Shown here in pieces: positions 1 to 5,847 of a DNA stretch of 5,913 nucleotides (its first letter is position 1; each line of letters begins with the position of its first letter). A program made the translations under genes and the position numbers. Under the pieces are notes generated by a model, which was not told the origin of the DNA, ran no database searches, and worked only from the letters and a program-made list of their open reading frames with translations. Source of the DNA: Deltaproteobacteria bacterium (lineage in GTDB: Bacteria > Desulfobacterota > Desulfobacteria > Desulfobacterales > JAABPS01); the NCBI GenBank assembly GCA_019309685.1, contig JAFDFT010000346.1, positions 1 to 5,913 on the forward strand, in the 5' to 3' direction.

Positions 1-714
1 CACAATGAATATCGTATCAATGTCATCTGAAAGCATTGTTTCAATTTCATCACATACGGCCCCTGGGTCATGAAGCCGCATATTTCTGCCTTCGATAATC
101 GGGTAGGTGCAGTAAACACATTTAAAAGGACACCCCCTTTTGGTCTGAATATTTCCCATGCCGCCGTAGGTTAGATAGTCTTTATTGTCAAAACCAGATC
201 TGTCAGGAAGCGGAAGGTCATCCAGGTTATTGATGATTTCAGGTGACGTATTATAGATACCGTGAATGGGGGTGTCTTTTTTTTCGAGATCCTCAATCAG
301 TCGGATAAGTACAGATTCACCTTCTCCCTGAATACCAATATCTGCTTGAAGATGGGCCATCACAGCATCAGGAAGCAGTGTAAAGCCGCTGCCTCCCAGA
401 ACAATAAGCGCGTCGCTTTGCTTTCTGATGGTTTGAATGATCTGACGGTAAAATGGCAGATAAGACGTGTATGCCGGATAACTGACATTGTCGATATTTC
501 TAATGGAAAGGCTTATGAGATCAGGCTTCAATGATGAGATGGCAGATGTAATAGCCTCTTCGAAGTCTTTGGCAAAGCAAAGATCCAGTACTTTAAAAGG
601 TATCCCGTTTTCTCTTAAAGCGCCTGCGATATAGGCCAGGCCGATAGGGAAAACAGGATCCGGTAGAAATTCCACATTTGGTGAGATAAGGAGTACTTTT
701 AAACGGCTATTCAT
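1..714 (-). CDS. B12-binding-domain radical SAM protein (partial, C-terminus off the left edge)
   Basis: The frame stays open from an ATG at 714 to base 1, giving 238 residues with no stop. Residues 1-130 look like the Rossmann-type cobalamin-binding domain that precedes many radical SAM enzymes: an LKVLLISPN first strand, then FPIGLAYIAGALRENGI, then a DLISLSIRN strand and a VLGGSGFTLLP segment. The canonical DxHxxG cobalamin motif is not visible. The radical SAM core begins near residue 190 with TKRGCPFKCVYCTYP; Cys195, Cys199 and Cys202 form the CxxxCxxC cluster motif that binds the 4Fe-4S/SAM centre. The start overlaps the end of the upstream KS-like gene by 8 nt (ATGAATAG) and has no clear Shine-Dalgarno, so coupled translation is likely. 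Enzymes of this class methylate, cyclise or rearrange unreactive carbons; co-transcription with KS genes suggests action on an acyl or polyene intermediate (inference). The substrate cannot be read from the sequence. Confidence 0.9.
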   Translation of the reverse strand, partial: MNSRLKVLLISPNVEFLPDPVFPIGLAYIAGALRENGIPFKVLDLCFAKDFEEAITSAISSLKPDLISLSIRNIDNVSYPAYTSYLPFYRQIIQTIRKQSDALIVLGGSGFTLLPDAVMAHLQADIGIQGEGESVLIRLIEDLEKKDTPIHGIYNTSPEIINNLDDLPLPDRSGFDNKDYLTYGGMGNIQTKRGCPFKCVYCTYPIIEGRNMRLHDPGAVCDEIETMLSDDIDTIFIV

Positions 715-1945
715 TTTCGCTTTTTGTAAAAACAAAACAGCTGCTGCTGCCGCCAAAGGTCGATGACGTCATCAAAGCTGTCTTTACTTCATTAGAAGAA
801 TGGATGTTCCATTCAAGGGGTTGCCGGGTTTTATCTTTTAATGTTTCCAAATGGACTGTGGGAAGTGAAATCTGATGATAAAGGCTAAGTAAAGATGCCG
901 CCGCCCGAATAATACCCGCTCCTCCAAATTCACCCATAAGGTATTTTATAGGCGTCACCTTTATACTTGATCCGAATATTTTTTTTAGCTGTGTATATTC
1001 ACCCTGATCCAGTTCCTTGCAGTAATTAGCGGACACATTGAACTGATCAATATCTGAAGGTTTCATGCCCGCTTCAGAAAGTGCGTGAGACATCGCACGG
1101 CTCAGGTGTGTAATATCAGGTTCGTACTTTCCAATGGCACCTTTTCCGCTGGTAATGATGCCTGATTTGAGGAGCCCATAGATTTTCGCGTTCCGTTTTT
1201 TTGCTGATTCAAGTCTTTCCATGATCAACATTCCGGCTCCTTCGCCAAGAAAAAAACCGTTTCCGTGTACAGGTGAAATATCATCACTTGCCTTTGTTTT
1301 TACTTTTTGAATCCCATGAAGGGAATCATAGCAGATATACTGCATGGCTGATATTTCGTCCGCTCCGCCGACCATGACTATATCGGCTTGATTCAGAGCA
1401 AGCAGGTTTCTTGCGAACAGTATGGCATTTTCCGCTGAAATCATGTTTTGAGAAAAGGTTGAGTTCGGTCCGGTAATACCATGAAACATGGCAATATGGC
1501 TTGCTGGGGCATTGGGAACAGTTTCAGGAAAGTAAAAGGGTTGAGTGCCCCGGGGGCCGTCTTGCAAAAGGCTCATGTAAAACTTTTCCACATGGGAACT
1601 GCAGCCGTCCGCTGTTCCCATGATAATTGCAATTCTGTCCTTGTCCGTATTTTTCGGTGACAGGGTGCAGTCCTTAAGCGCTTCAACACTGGCGGCAACG
1701 GCCATGCGTGAAATATTACTCATCCTTCTGTATGCCATGGCCGGCATATATTGTTTTGGATAAAAGCCCGATACACATCCCGCCACATTGGAACGTAAAC
1801 TGCTGGTATCAAATGTATCTATTTGTGATATGGCGTTTTTCGCACTTTTACAGTTCTTCCAGAAGGCATCTTTGCCAATGCCAAGAGCGCTAATCACACC
1901 AATTCCTGTTATTGCAATATCTGATATGTTTACTTTATTATCCAT
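707..1945 (-). CDS. Ketosynthase-fold protein without catalytic triad (chain-length-factor-like)
   Basis: This 412-residue protein has the full length and thiolase fold landmarks of FabF-type beta-ketoacyl synthases: ITGIGVISALG near the N-terminus, ITGPNSTFS before the nucleophile position, ADIVMVGGADE, FFLGEGAGMLIMERLESA, and a C-terminal STFGGSSS. The active site is lost. By alignment with the upstream KS, the nucleophilic Cys is Met168 (SQNMIS), the first His is Ser305 (FNVSAN) and the second His is Glu339 (KYLMGEFGG), while Lys334 is kept. This pattern fits the inactive beta partner of a KS heterodimer, as in type II polyketide and aryl-polyene systems, where it shapes the chain-length pocket. 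The Met differs from the Gln typical of actinomycete chain-length factors. Its ATG directly follows the KS stop codon, which supports a 1:1 complex. An uncharacterised separate function cannot be excluded. Confidence 0.88.
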   Translation of the reverse strand: MDNKVNISDIAITGIGVISALGIGKDAFWKNCKSAKNAISQIDTFDTSSLRSNVAGCVSGFYPKQYMPAMAYRRMSNISRMAVAASVEALKDCTLSPKNTDKDRIAIIMGTADGCSSHVEKFYMSLLQDGPRGTQPFYFPETVPNAPASHIAMFHGITGPNSTFSQNMISAENAILFARNLLALNQADIVMVGGADEISAMQYICYDSLHGIQKVKTKASDDISPVHGNGFFLGEGAGMLIMERLESAKKRNAKIYGLLKSGIITSGKGAIGKYEPDITHLSRAMSHALSEAGMKPSDIDQFNVSANYCKELDQGEYTQLKKIFGSSIKVTPIKYLMGEFGGAGIIRAAASLLSLYHQISLPTVHLETLKDKTRQPLEWNIHSSNEVKTALMTSSTFGGSSSCFVFTKSENE

Positions 1946-3178
1946 TTAGTTCGGAGCCCTTCCAAATACAATGGAAGTGTTATTTCCGCCAAACGCAAAT
2001 GAATTGCTTAAAGCAATTCTTATTTCCATGGCTCGGGAATGGTTGGGGACATAGTCAAGATCGCATTCCGGATCTGATGTTTCGTAATGTATGGTGGGCG
2101 GAACCATCTGATTCTGCAGCGCCAGGATAGTTGCCGCTGCCTCAATAGCACCGGACGCTCCCAGGCAATGGCCCACCATAGACTTGGTTGAGCTGATGGC
2201 CAAAGATCCGGCTTTGTCTTTACCAAATACGTTCTTTATGGCTTTAGTTTCCATTTTATCATTGATTTTTGTGGCGGTGCCGTGGGCGTTAATGTAATCT
2301 ACCTGACTAGGCTGGACGCTGGAATTCTCAAGTGCAGTGATCATCACCCTGCTGACACCTCGGGCGCTTGGATCAGGAGATGTAAGATGAAAAGCGTCTG
2401 AATTAATGGCATATCCCATCACTTCCCCCCATATTTTTGCGCCGCGATCCCGAGCATGATGATAATCTTCTAAAACGAGAATGGAAGCACCCTCTCCCAG
2501 AGAAATGCCCTGCCGATTTTTATCAAAAGGTCTGCAAAAATATGGGTCTGTTACCTTCAATGAGTTAAATCCGGCAAATGTCAGCTCTGATAAGGACTCA
2601 CTTCCTCCGGAGATGACAACTTTCTGGGTTTTAGACCGGATCAAGTCAAACCCGTAGCCAATAGCTGTGGCGCTTGATGAGCAAGCAGTTGTCACTGTGG
2701 ATCGGATTCCTGAAAGGCCGTATCGATTACCGATAAGATCGGTCAATGTGCCTGGAGAAGCGGCCAGTACTGGTGAGGCTTCCGGGTTTTTATTACCTTC
2801 CCACGCGGTTCGCCGATAGTTCTCCCATGAAAGCATACCGCCCGCGCCGCCGCCAAGCACCACGCCAATTTCATCCGGCTGATAGCGTTCCAGCAGATTT
2901 CCAGCGTTTGAAAAAGCTTCTTCCGCGGCAATCAGGCCTAAGAGATCACAGCGCGAGGCGCGTTTGATATCTCTGGGCTGGAAATGCGCTTTGAGATCAT
3001 TATTTTTTACCTGGCCGGCTGTTTGGGTCGGAAAACCCTGGGTGTCAAAAATAGAAACCTGGTCAATTCCGCATTTGCCGTCAAACAGAGCATTTTCAAA
3101 AGATGGCATGGTTTCTCCAATGGAAGTGATAATGCCGAGCCCAGTAATAACGACCCGTTTTGGAGTTTTTTTAATCAT
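1946..3178 (-). CDS. Beta-ketoacyl-ACP synthase, FabF-like, catalytically complete
   Basis: This 410-residue protein matches the length and architecture of FabF/KAS II. It carries the nucleophile Cys166 in TVTTACSSSATAIG, His299 in NAHGTATKIND, and Lys332 and His337 in STKSMVGHCLGASGA. The glycine-rich LGEGASILVLE segment and the C-terminal SNSFAFGGNN, with gate Phe396, are also present. It should catalyse decarboxylative Claisen condensation of malonyl-ACP with an acyl-ACP in the cytoplasm. It sits 53 nt downstream of the thioesterase and its stop abuts the start of the inactive KS homologue, so it is probably the alpha subunit of a KS/chain-length-factor pair rather than the housekeeping FabF. 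The ATG at 3178 begins the family-typical N-terminus (KRVVITGLGIITSIG). An AGG about 9 nt upstream is only a weak ribosome binding site. Confidence 0.93.
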   Translation of the reverse strand: MIKKTPKRVVITGLGIITSIGETMPSFENALFDGKCGIDQVSIFDTQGFPTQTAGQVKNNDLKAHFQPRDIKRASRCDLLGLIAAEEAFSNAGNLLERYQPDEIGVVLGGGAGGMLSWENYRRTAWEGNKNPEASPVLAASPGTLTDLIGNRYGLSGIRSTVTTACSSSATAIGYGFDLIRSKTQKVVISGGSESLSELTFAGFNSLKVTDPYFCRPFDKNRQGISLGEGASILVLEDYHHARDRGAKIWGEVMGYAINSDAFHLTSPDPSARGVSRVMITALENSSVQPSQVDYINAHGTATKINDKMETKAIKNVFGKDKAGSLAISSTKSMVGHCLGASGAIEAAATILALQNQMVPPTIHYETSDPECDLDYVPNHSRAMEIRIALSNSFAFGGNNTSIVFGRAPN

Positions 3179-3231
3179 CTAAAAACCTGGGAAAAAGAAA
3201 AATTATTGATGATATCTTTAATTTGATGTGA

Positions 3232-3660
3232 TTATTCTGAAGACTTGCAGAAGTCGGTCATGTTTTTTATCCGCTTTTCAAGTTCTCCTGTGATACGGTA
3301 AATCATTGTGTTATCCAGGTTTAATAAAACTTGGGTTGTTTCACCACGGGCCAGAAGTTCGTTGTCCTTTTTCCTTATCACTTCGAACTTAAAAATCAGA
3401 GCCGCTATTTCCGGTTTTATGACAGTGGTTCTGATAATGATTCTGTCACCAAATTTCGCCGGTTTTTTAAAATCACAGTTTAACTTAATGATTGGCGCGA
3501 TATATCCAAGCTCAACAATCTGTTCCGGAAGCAGGTCTACCTGCTTTAATAGAGCCATCCGGCCGGCTTCAAACCAGGCGATATAGTGTCCGTACCACGC
3601 GATCCCCCATTGATCGATTTCGTTAAACCTCACGGTTTCTTCTGTTTCTACCCATTTCAT
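3232..3660 (-). CDS. Acyl-CoA/acyl-ACP thioesterase, 4HBT (YbgC/FadM-like) hot-dog family
   Basis: From the ATG at 3660 the product is 142 residues, the usual size of a single hot-dog thioesterase. The family signature lies at residues 9-34: TVRFNEIDQWGIAWYGHYIAWFEAGR, split here as TVRFNEIDQWG then IAWYGHYIAWFEAGR. Asp16 sits at the catalytic Asp position of the YbgC-type 4HBT enzymes. FKKPAKFGDRIIIRTTV in the middle and FKFEVIRKKDNELLARGET later match the hot-dog strands. The frame also opens at a GTG at 3702 (156 residues), but the extra 14 residues are not family-like and would overlap the remnant end of the reductase gene, so I prefer 3660. The expected reaction is thioester hydrolysis of an acyl-ACP or acyl-CoA. 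Beside KS genes it probably releases or proofreads the product chain; similar enzymes occur in aryl-polyene-type clusters. Chain specificity cannot be inferred. Confidence 0.85.
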   Translation of the reverse strand: MKWVETEETVRFNEIDQWGIAWYGHYIAWFEAGRMALLKQVDLLPEQIVELGYIAPIIKLNCDFKKPAKFGDRIIIRTTVIKPEIAALIFKFEVIRKKDNELLARGETTQVLLNLDNTMIYRITGELEKRIKNMTDFCKSSE

Positions 3661-3688
3661 TTTATGCCAACTCAAATAGTATTTGTGT

Positions 3689-3835
3689 TTATGTGAGACC
3701 ACCGTCTACGGTTAACACTTGTCCGGTAATGTACCCGGCTTTCGCGGAAGCCAGGAAAAGCACAGCGCCGGTAACATCATCAGGGCTTCCAAACCTCCCC
3801 ATAGGTATGAGACCGGAAAGCACATCCTTTTCCGC
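3689..3835 (-). pseudogene. Out-of-frame C-terminal remnant of the FabG-like SDR
   Basis: Read in the frame starting at 3835, these bases encode 48 residues that are the missing SDR C-terminus. They include GLIPMGRFGSPDDV, AVLFLAS and GYITGQVLTVDGG, followed by TAA at 3691-3689. The segment is out of frame with the preceding SDR reading frame. Compared with FabG, about 23-25 residues, including the VNxVAPG...TxM loop, are missing between the two parts. The junction lies in the GC-rich stretch around 3832-3840 (ATCGCGCGG on the minus strand). The ancestral or correct stop would be 28 nt before the thioesterase ATG. Confidence 0.8.
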
Positions 3836-4356
3836 GCGATTTCTTTTGAAAGAGATTTGGTAAACGATATAATCCCGCCTTTTGACGCGGAATAATTGGT
3901 CTGTCCGGCCCTGCCGGTAACGGCACTGGGAGAAGTCATATTAATGATTCTTCCAAATTTTTGAGCGATCATGGGCTTGATTACCGCTCTTGAACAAAGG
4001 TAGGTTCCTTTTAGATTGGTTTCTATAACACTATCCCAATCGTCTTCGCCAAGGAACATGAGAAATTTATCCCGAATAATTCCGGCATTATTGACCAGAA
4101 TGTCCACATGTTCCCATTGATTTATGACGCTTTTGATAAATTTATCAACTTCATCTTTTGAAGCAACATCTGTTTTGGAGATAATGACGTTATTCGTAAT
4201 CTGTTTCAACTCTGATTCCGCTGTTTCCGCGCTTTTAGTGTCCGCATGATAATTTGCCGCCACCCAAGCACCAGCTTGAGCGAATGTTGAGGCAATGGCC
4301 TTACCCAGACCTTTGGTGCCGCCTGTCACGATTACCCGTTTATCTTTAAATTCCAT
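3712..4356 (-). CDS. 3-oxoacyl-ACP reductase (FabG-like SDR), frameshifted and internally deleted
   Basis: Residues 1-175 are a convincing classical SDR close to FabG. TGGTKGLG (11-18) binds the dinucleotide, NNAG is at 89-92, Asn114 is in IETNLKG, Ser142 is in MTSPSAVTG, and Tyr155/Lys159 form the YSASK catalytic pair. The expected reaction is NADPH-dependent reduction of beta-ketoacyl-ACP. After about R175 the 39 remaining residues do not resemble any SDR. The family's VNxVAPGxxxTxM segment is absent, and the proper C-terminal sequence lies in another frame (see 3689-3835). As read, the protein lacks the substrate loop and the C-terminal VDGG strand, so it is probably inactive unless the sequence is wrong. 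It is the first gene of the leftward operon. An AAAGG ribosome binding site lies 7 nt before the ATG, which precedes the typical KRVIVTGG strand. Confidence 0.82.
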   Translation of the reverse strand: MEFKDKRVIVTGGTKGLGKAIASTFAQAGAWVAANYHADTKSAETAESELKQITNNVIISKTDVASKDEVDKFIKSVINQWEHVDILVNNAGIIRDKFLMFLGEDDWDSVIETNLKGTYLCSRAVIKPMIAQKFGRIINMTSPSAVTGRAGQTNYSASKGGIISFTKSLSKEIARKRMCFPVSYLWGGLEALMMLPALCFSWLPRKPGTLPDKC

Positions 4357-4363
4357 GAAAATA

Positions 4364-4368
4364 CCTTT
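4364..4368 (-). promoter_or_regulatory. Ribosome binding site of the SDR gene
   Basis: The minus strand reads AAAGG here, with 7 nt before the ATG at 4356. It is the clearest Shine-Dalgarno of the leftward operon and fixes the SDR start. Confidence 0.6.
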
Positions 4369-4473
4369 TTATATCGAGAGATTGGAAATTATGTAACAGA
4401 AGATAGCCTTTTGTGCAAGGGCGCTTTGGTGCTAATTGTGGAGATAATTTTAAGCATATATTCAGCATTTTAA

Positions 4474-4487
4474 AGCAAGAATTTGCT
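4474..4487. repeat. Inverted repeat AGCAAGAATTTGCT (possible operator)
   Basis: Five-base arms AGCAA/TTGCT flank a 4-nt AT-rich centre. It shares the GCA-N6-TGC pattern with the dyad at 4524-4541, whose centre is 52 bp away. It has no T-tract, so a terminator is unlikely. The operator role is inference. Confidence 0.4.
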
Positions 4488-4523
4488 CGACTAATAACAC
4501 TAAACCCTGTAAATAAAAATTTT

Positions 4524-4541
4524 ATGGCAAAATTCTGCCAT
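4524..4541. repeat. 18-bp imperfect palindrome ATGGCAAAATTCTGCCAT (possible operator)
   Basis: The two halves match at 16 of 18 positions, with perfect 6-base arms ATGGCA/TGCCAT. It lies 21 nt upstream of the glycosyltransferase start, a position suited to repressing rightward transcription or forming a small 5' leader hairpin. Confidence 0.45.
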
Positions 4542-4562
4542 TATTCTTCAATATAATTATGT

Positions 4563-5627
4563 ATGGAAAACGAAAAACAGAAAAATATGATATCCGAAAA
4601 AATATGTATCATCATACCCGCCTATAAAGCCGGCAACACAATCCATCAGGTGGTGACCGGTGCGTTAAAGCATGTCTCAAAAGTGATAGTGGCAGATGAC
4701 GGCTCAGAAGATAATACCGCAAAAGCAGCGTCTCAAGCCGGCGCTGAGGTGATAAAAATTGATCGTAATCAAGGAAAGGGTCACGCGCTGAAACTGCTTT
4801 TTCAGAAGGCTATTGAAGATGGATATGATGTGGCAATCAACATGGATGCGGATACACAGCACGATCCGGATGATATCCCTAAGTTTATCAAAGCCCATGA
4901 ACAATATCCCAAAGATCTGATTGTCGGATCACGAATGCATGAAAAGGAAAAAATTCCAAGGGGAAGATATAATTCCATGCATATTGCCCGGTTTTTTATA
5001 TCTCTTGCTGCCAATCAGTTTATTGAAGACACCCAGTGCGGATTCCGGCTTTATCCCCTTTCATTGATCAAAAAATTCCATTTAACAACCGAACGATATG
5101 CCACAGAAACTGAGATCCTGGTAAAGACAGGTGATATCGGTGCGAAGATCCGGACTGTAAAGGTCAATACCATCTATGGGGTAAATATCAGCCATTTCAG
5201 GCCGGTGCGGGATATCGATACCATTACCGCCTATGTGATTTCCTATTTATGGGTAAAATGGCTTATTGAAGGCGTTTCCAGCGACAGGCCGTATACGTAT
5301 ACCGCGCATAATTTCAGGGATTGGATTGGTGATCGTAAATTTATCAATAACCGATTTATGGTGTTTGCGTGGCTGACAATTTTTCCTATGCTCATTTTTT
5401 ATTTGTTCGAATATCTTTTTCTGCCGGTTTTTATCAAAAACAATTTTGCGTCCATTCGAAGAATGAATCGCGGGTTTTTACCCGTCTTTTTTAGCGCTTA
5501 TATGCTTCTTATTCTTGTGCCCCTTGGTGTTTTCGATCTGTTTTTTCGAACCATCGGCTTGAAAGTAAACTTTGTGGATCCTTTTATCAAAAGGTTTTAT
5601 CCGGATTTGTGGGGGCAGGAAGATTAG
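4563..5627 (+). CDS. Family-2 glycosyltransferase, polyprenyl-phosphate type, with C-terminal membrane segments
   Basis: This 354-residue protein has a GT-A domain in residues 14-235. It starts with ICIIIPAYKAGNTI, followed by VIVADDGSEDNT (41-52), NQGKGHALK and the metal/nucleotide-sugar DxD motif in NMDADTQHDP (D95, D97). GSR (122-124) and DTQCGFRLYP (156-165) are features of the dolichyl-phosphate mannose/glucose synthase-like branch. Hydrophobic stretches at about 265-291 and 305-329 are likely membrane helices, so it should work at the inner membrane face, transferring a sugar from a nucleotide donor to a lipid acceptor. GT2 enzymes of this kind also accompany aryl-polyene/flexirubin-type clusters. 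It is divergent from the KS operon, so membership of the same pathway is inference. There is no strong Shine-Dalgarno at 4563. An in-frame ATG at residue 9 is an alternative start that keeps all motifs. Confidence 0.88.
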   Translation: MENEKQKNMISEKICIIIPAYKAGNTIHQVVTGALKHVSKVIVADDGSEDNTAKAASQAGAEVIKIDRNQGKGHALKLLFQKAIEDGYDVAINMDADTQHDPDDIPKFIKAHEQYPKDLIVGSRMHEKEKIPRGRYNSMHIARFFISLAANQFIEDTQCGFRLYPLSLIKKFHLTTERYATETEILVKTGDIGAKIRTVKVNTIYGVNISHFRPVRDIDTITAYVISYLWVKWLIEGVSSDRPYTYTAHNFRDWIGDRKFINNRFMVFAWLTIFPMLIFYLFEYLFLPVFIKNNFASIRRMNRGFLPVFFSAYMLLILVPLGVFDLFFRTIGLKVNFVDPFIKRFYPDLWGQED

Positions 5628-5723
5628 AAAGTATAAATAAAAAACGGATCAATCTCCGCAGCCAAACACGCCCAAATCAAGTCAGTGGACTTCCCCACAA
5701 CTTCATGCGATTGAGAGTCCGGC

Positions 5724-5752
5724 TTGACATACAAAGGTCGATTTTGTTAAAT
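5724..5752 (+). promoter_or_regulatory. Sigma70-type promoter for the right-edge gene
   Basis: A perfect -35 TTGACA (5724-5729) is followed by a 17-nt spacer and a -10-like TTAAAT (5747-5752, 4 of 6 consensus). Transcription would start near 5759 and leave a leader of about 90 nt before the ATG at 5848. Confidence 0.55.
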
Positions 5753-5779
5753 TCCATTCACAAAAAGATAGTTTTTATC

Positions 5780-5798
5780 AATTCAATTAAATTGAATT
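5780..5798. repeat. 19-bp perfect inverted repeat, candidate operator
   Basis: The arms AATTCAATT and AATTGAATT are perfect 9-base complements around a single A. The repeat lies about 20-40 nt past the expected transcription start and 50 nt before the start codon, which suits a repressor such as a TetR-type regulator of acyl-CoA genes (inference). All-AT-rich arms make a chance origin possible. Confidence 0.45.
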
Positions 5799-5835
5799 CT
5801 CTCGAATATCATACTCAATTCAGAAATTAACCAAC

Positions 5836-5841
5836 AGAAGG
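5836..5841 (+). promoter_or_regulatory. Ribosome binding site of the right-edge gene
   Basis: AGAAGG lies 6 nt before the ATG at 5848. It is the best Shine-Dalgarno in the window and supports this start. Confidence 0.65.
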
Positions 5842-5847
5842 CTAAAA

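Larger units (their letters stand above)
4357..4562. promoter_or_regulatory. Divergent AT-rich intergenic control region
   Basis: This 206-bp gap separates the leftward lipid operon from the rightward glycosyltransferase gene, so it should hold promoters for both. No strong -35/-10 pair stands out on either strand. It contains two dyads of the form GCA-N6-TGC (listed separately) that could be operators. No open frame or RNA gene is evident. Confidence 0.55.
5628..5847. other. Non-coding spacer between the glycosyltransferase and the enoyl-CoA hydratase-like gene
   Basis: This 220-bp spacer has no credible gene. A short hairpin AAGTC-AGTG-GACTT lies at 5679-5692 but has no T-run, so I see no confident terminator for the glycosyltransferase. 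The right half holds a promoter candidate, a 19-bp palindrome and a ribosome binding site, each listed separately. Confidence 0.6.

Noticed and set aside
262..534. Plus-strand open frame of 90 residues
   Set aside because: It lies antisense inside the well-supported radical SAM gene and shows no family motif or ribosome binding site.
2020..2226. Minus-strand open frame of 68 residues within the KS gene
   Set aside because: It is a shadow of the FabF-like gene in another frame; the KS frame carries every conserved motif.
3661..3702. GTG at 3702 as thioesterase start
   Set aside because: The 14 extra residues are not family-like, there is no ribosome binding site, and the ATG at 3660 gives the usual hot-dog length.
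4388..4418. Minus-strand TTGCAC / CATAAT as promoter of the SDR operon
   Set aside because: The 19-nt spacer and a 3-of-6 match at -35 are too weak to call a promoter without transcript data.
5679..5692. Hairpin AAGTC-AGTG-GACTT as terminator of the glycosyltransferase gene
   Set aside because: The stem is only 5 bp and no T-tract follows on either strand.
5609..5830. Plus-strand open frame of 73 residues overlapping the glycosyltransferase end
   Set aside because: It is low-complexity spacer translation without a recognisable domain, and it spans the promoter and palindrome of the next gene.
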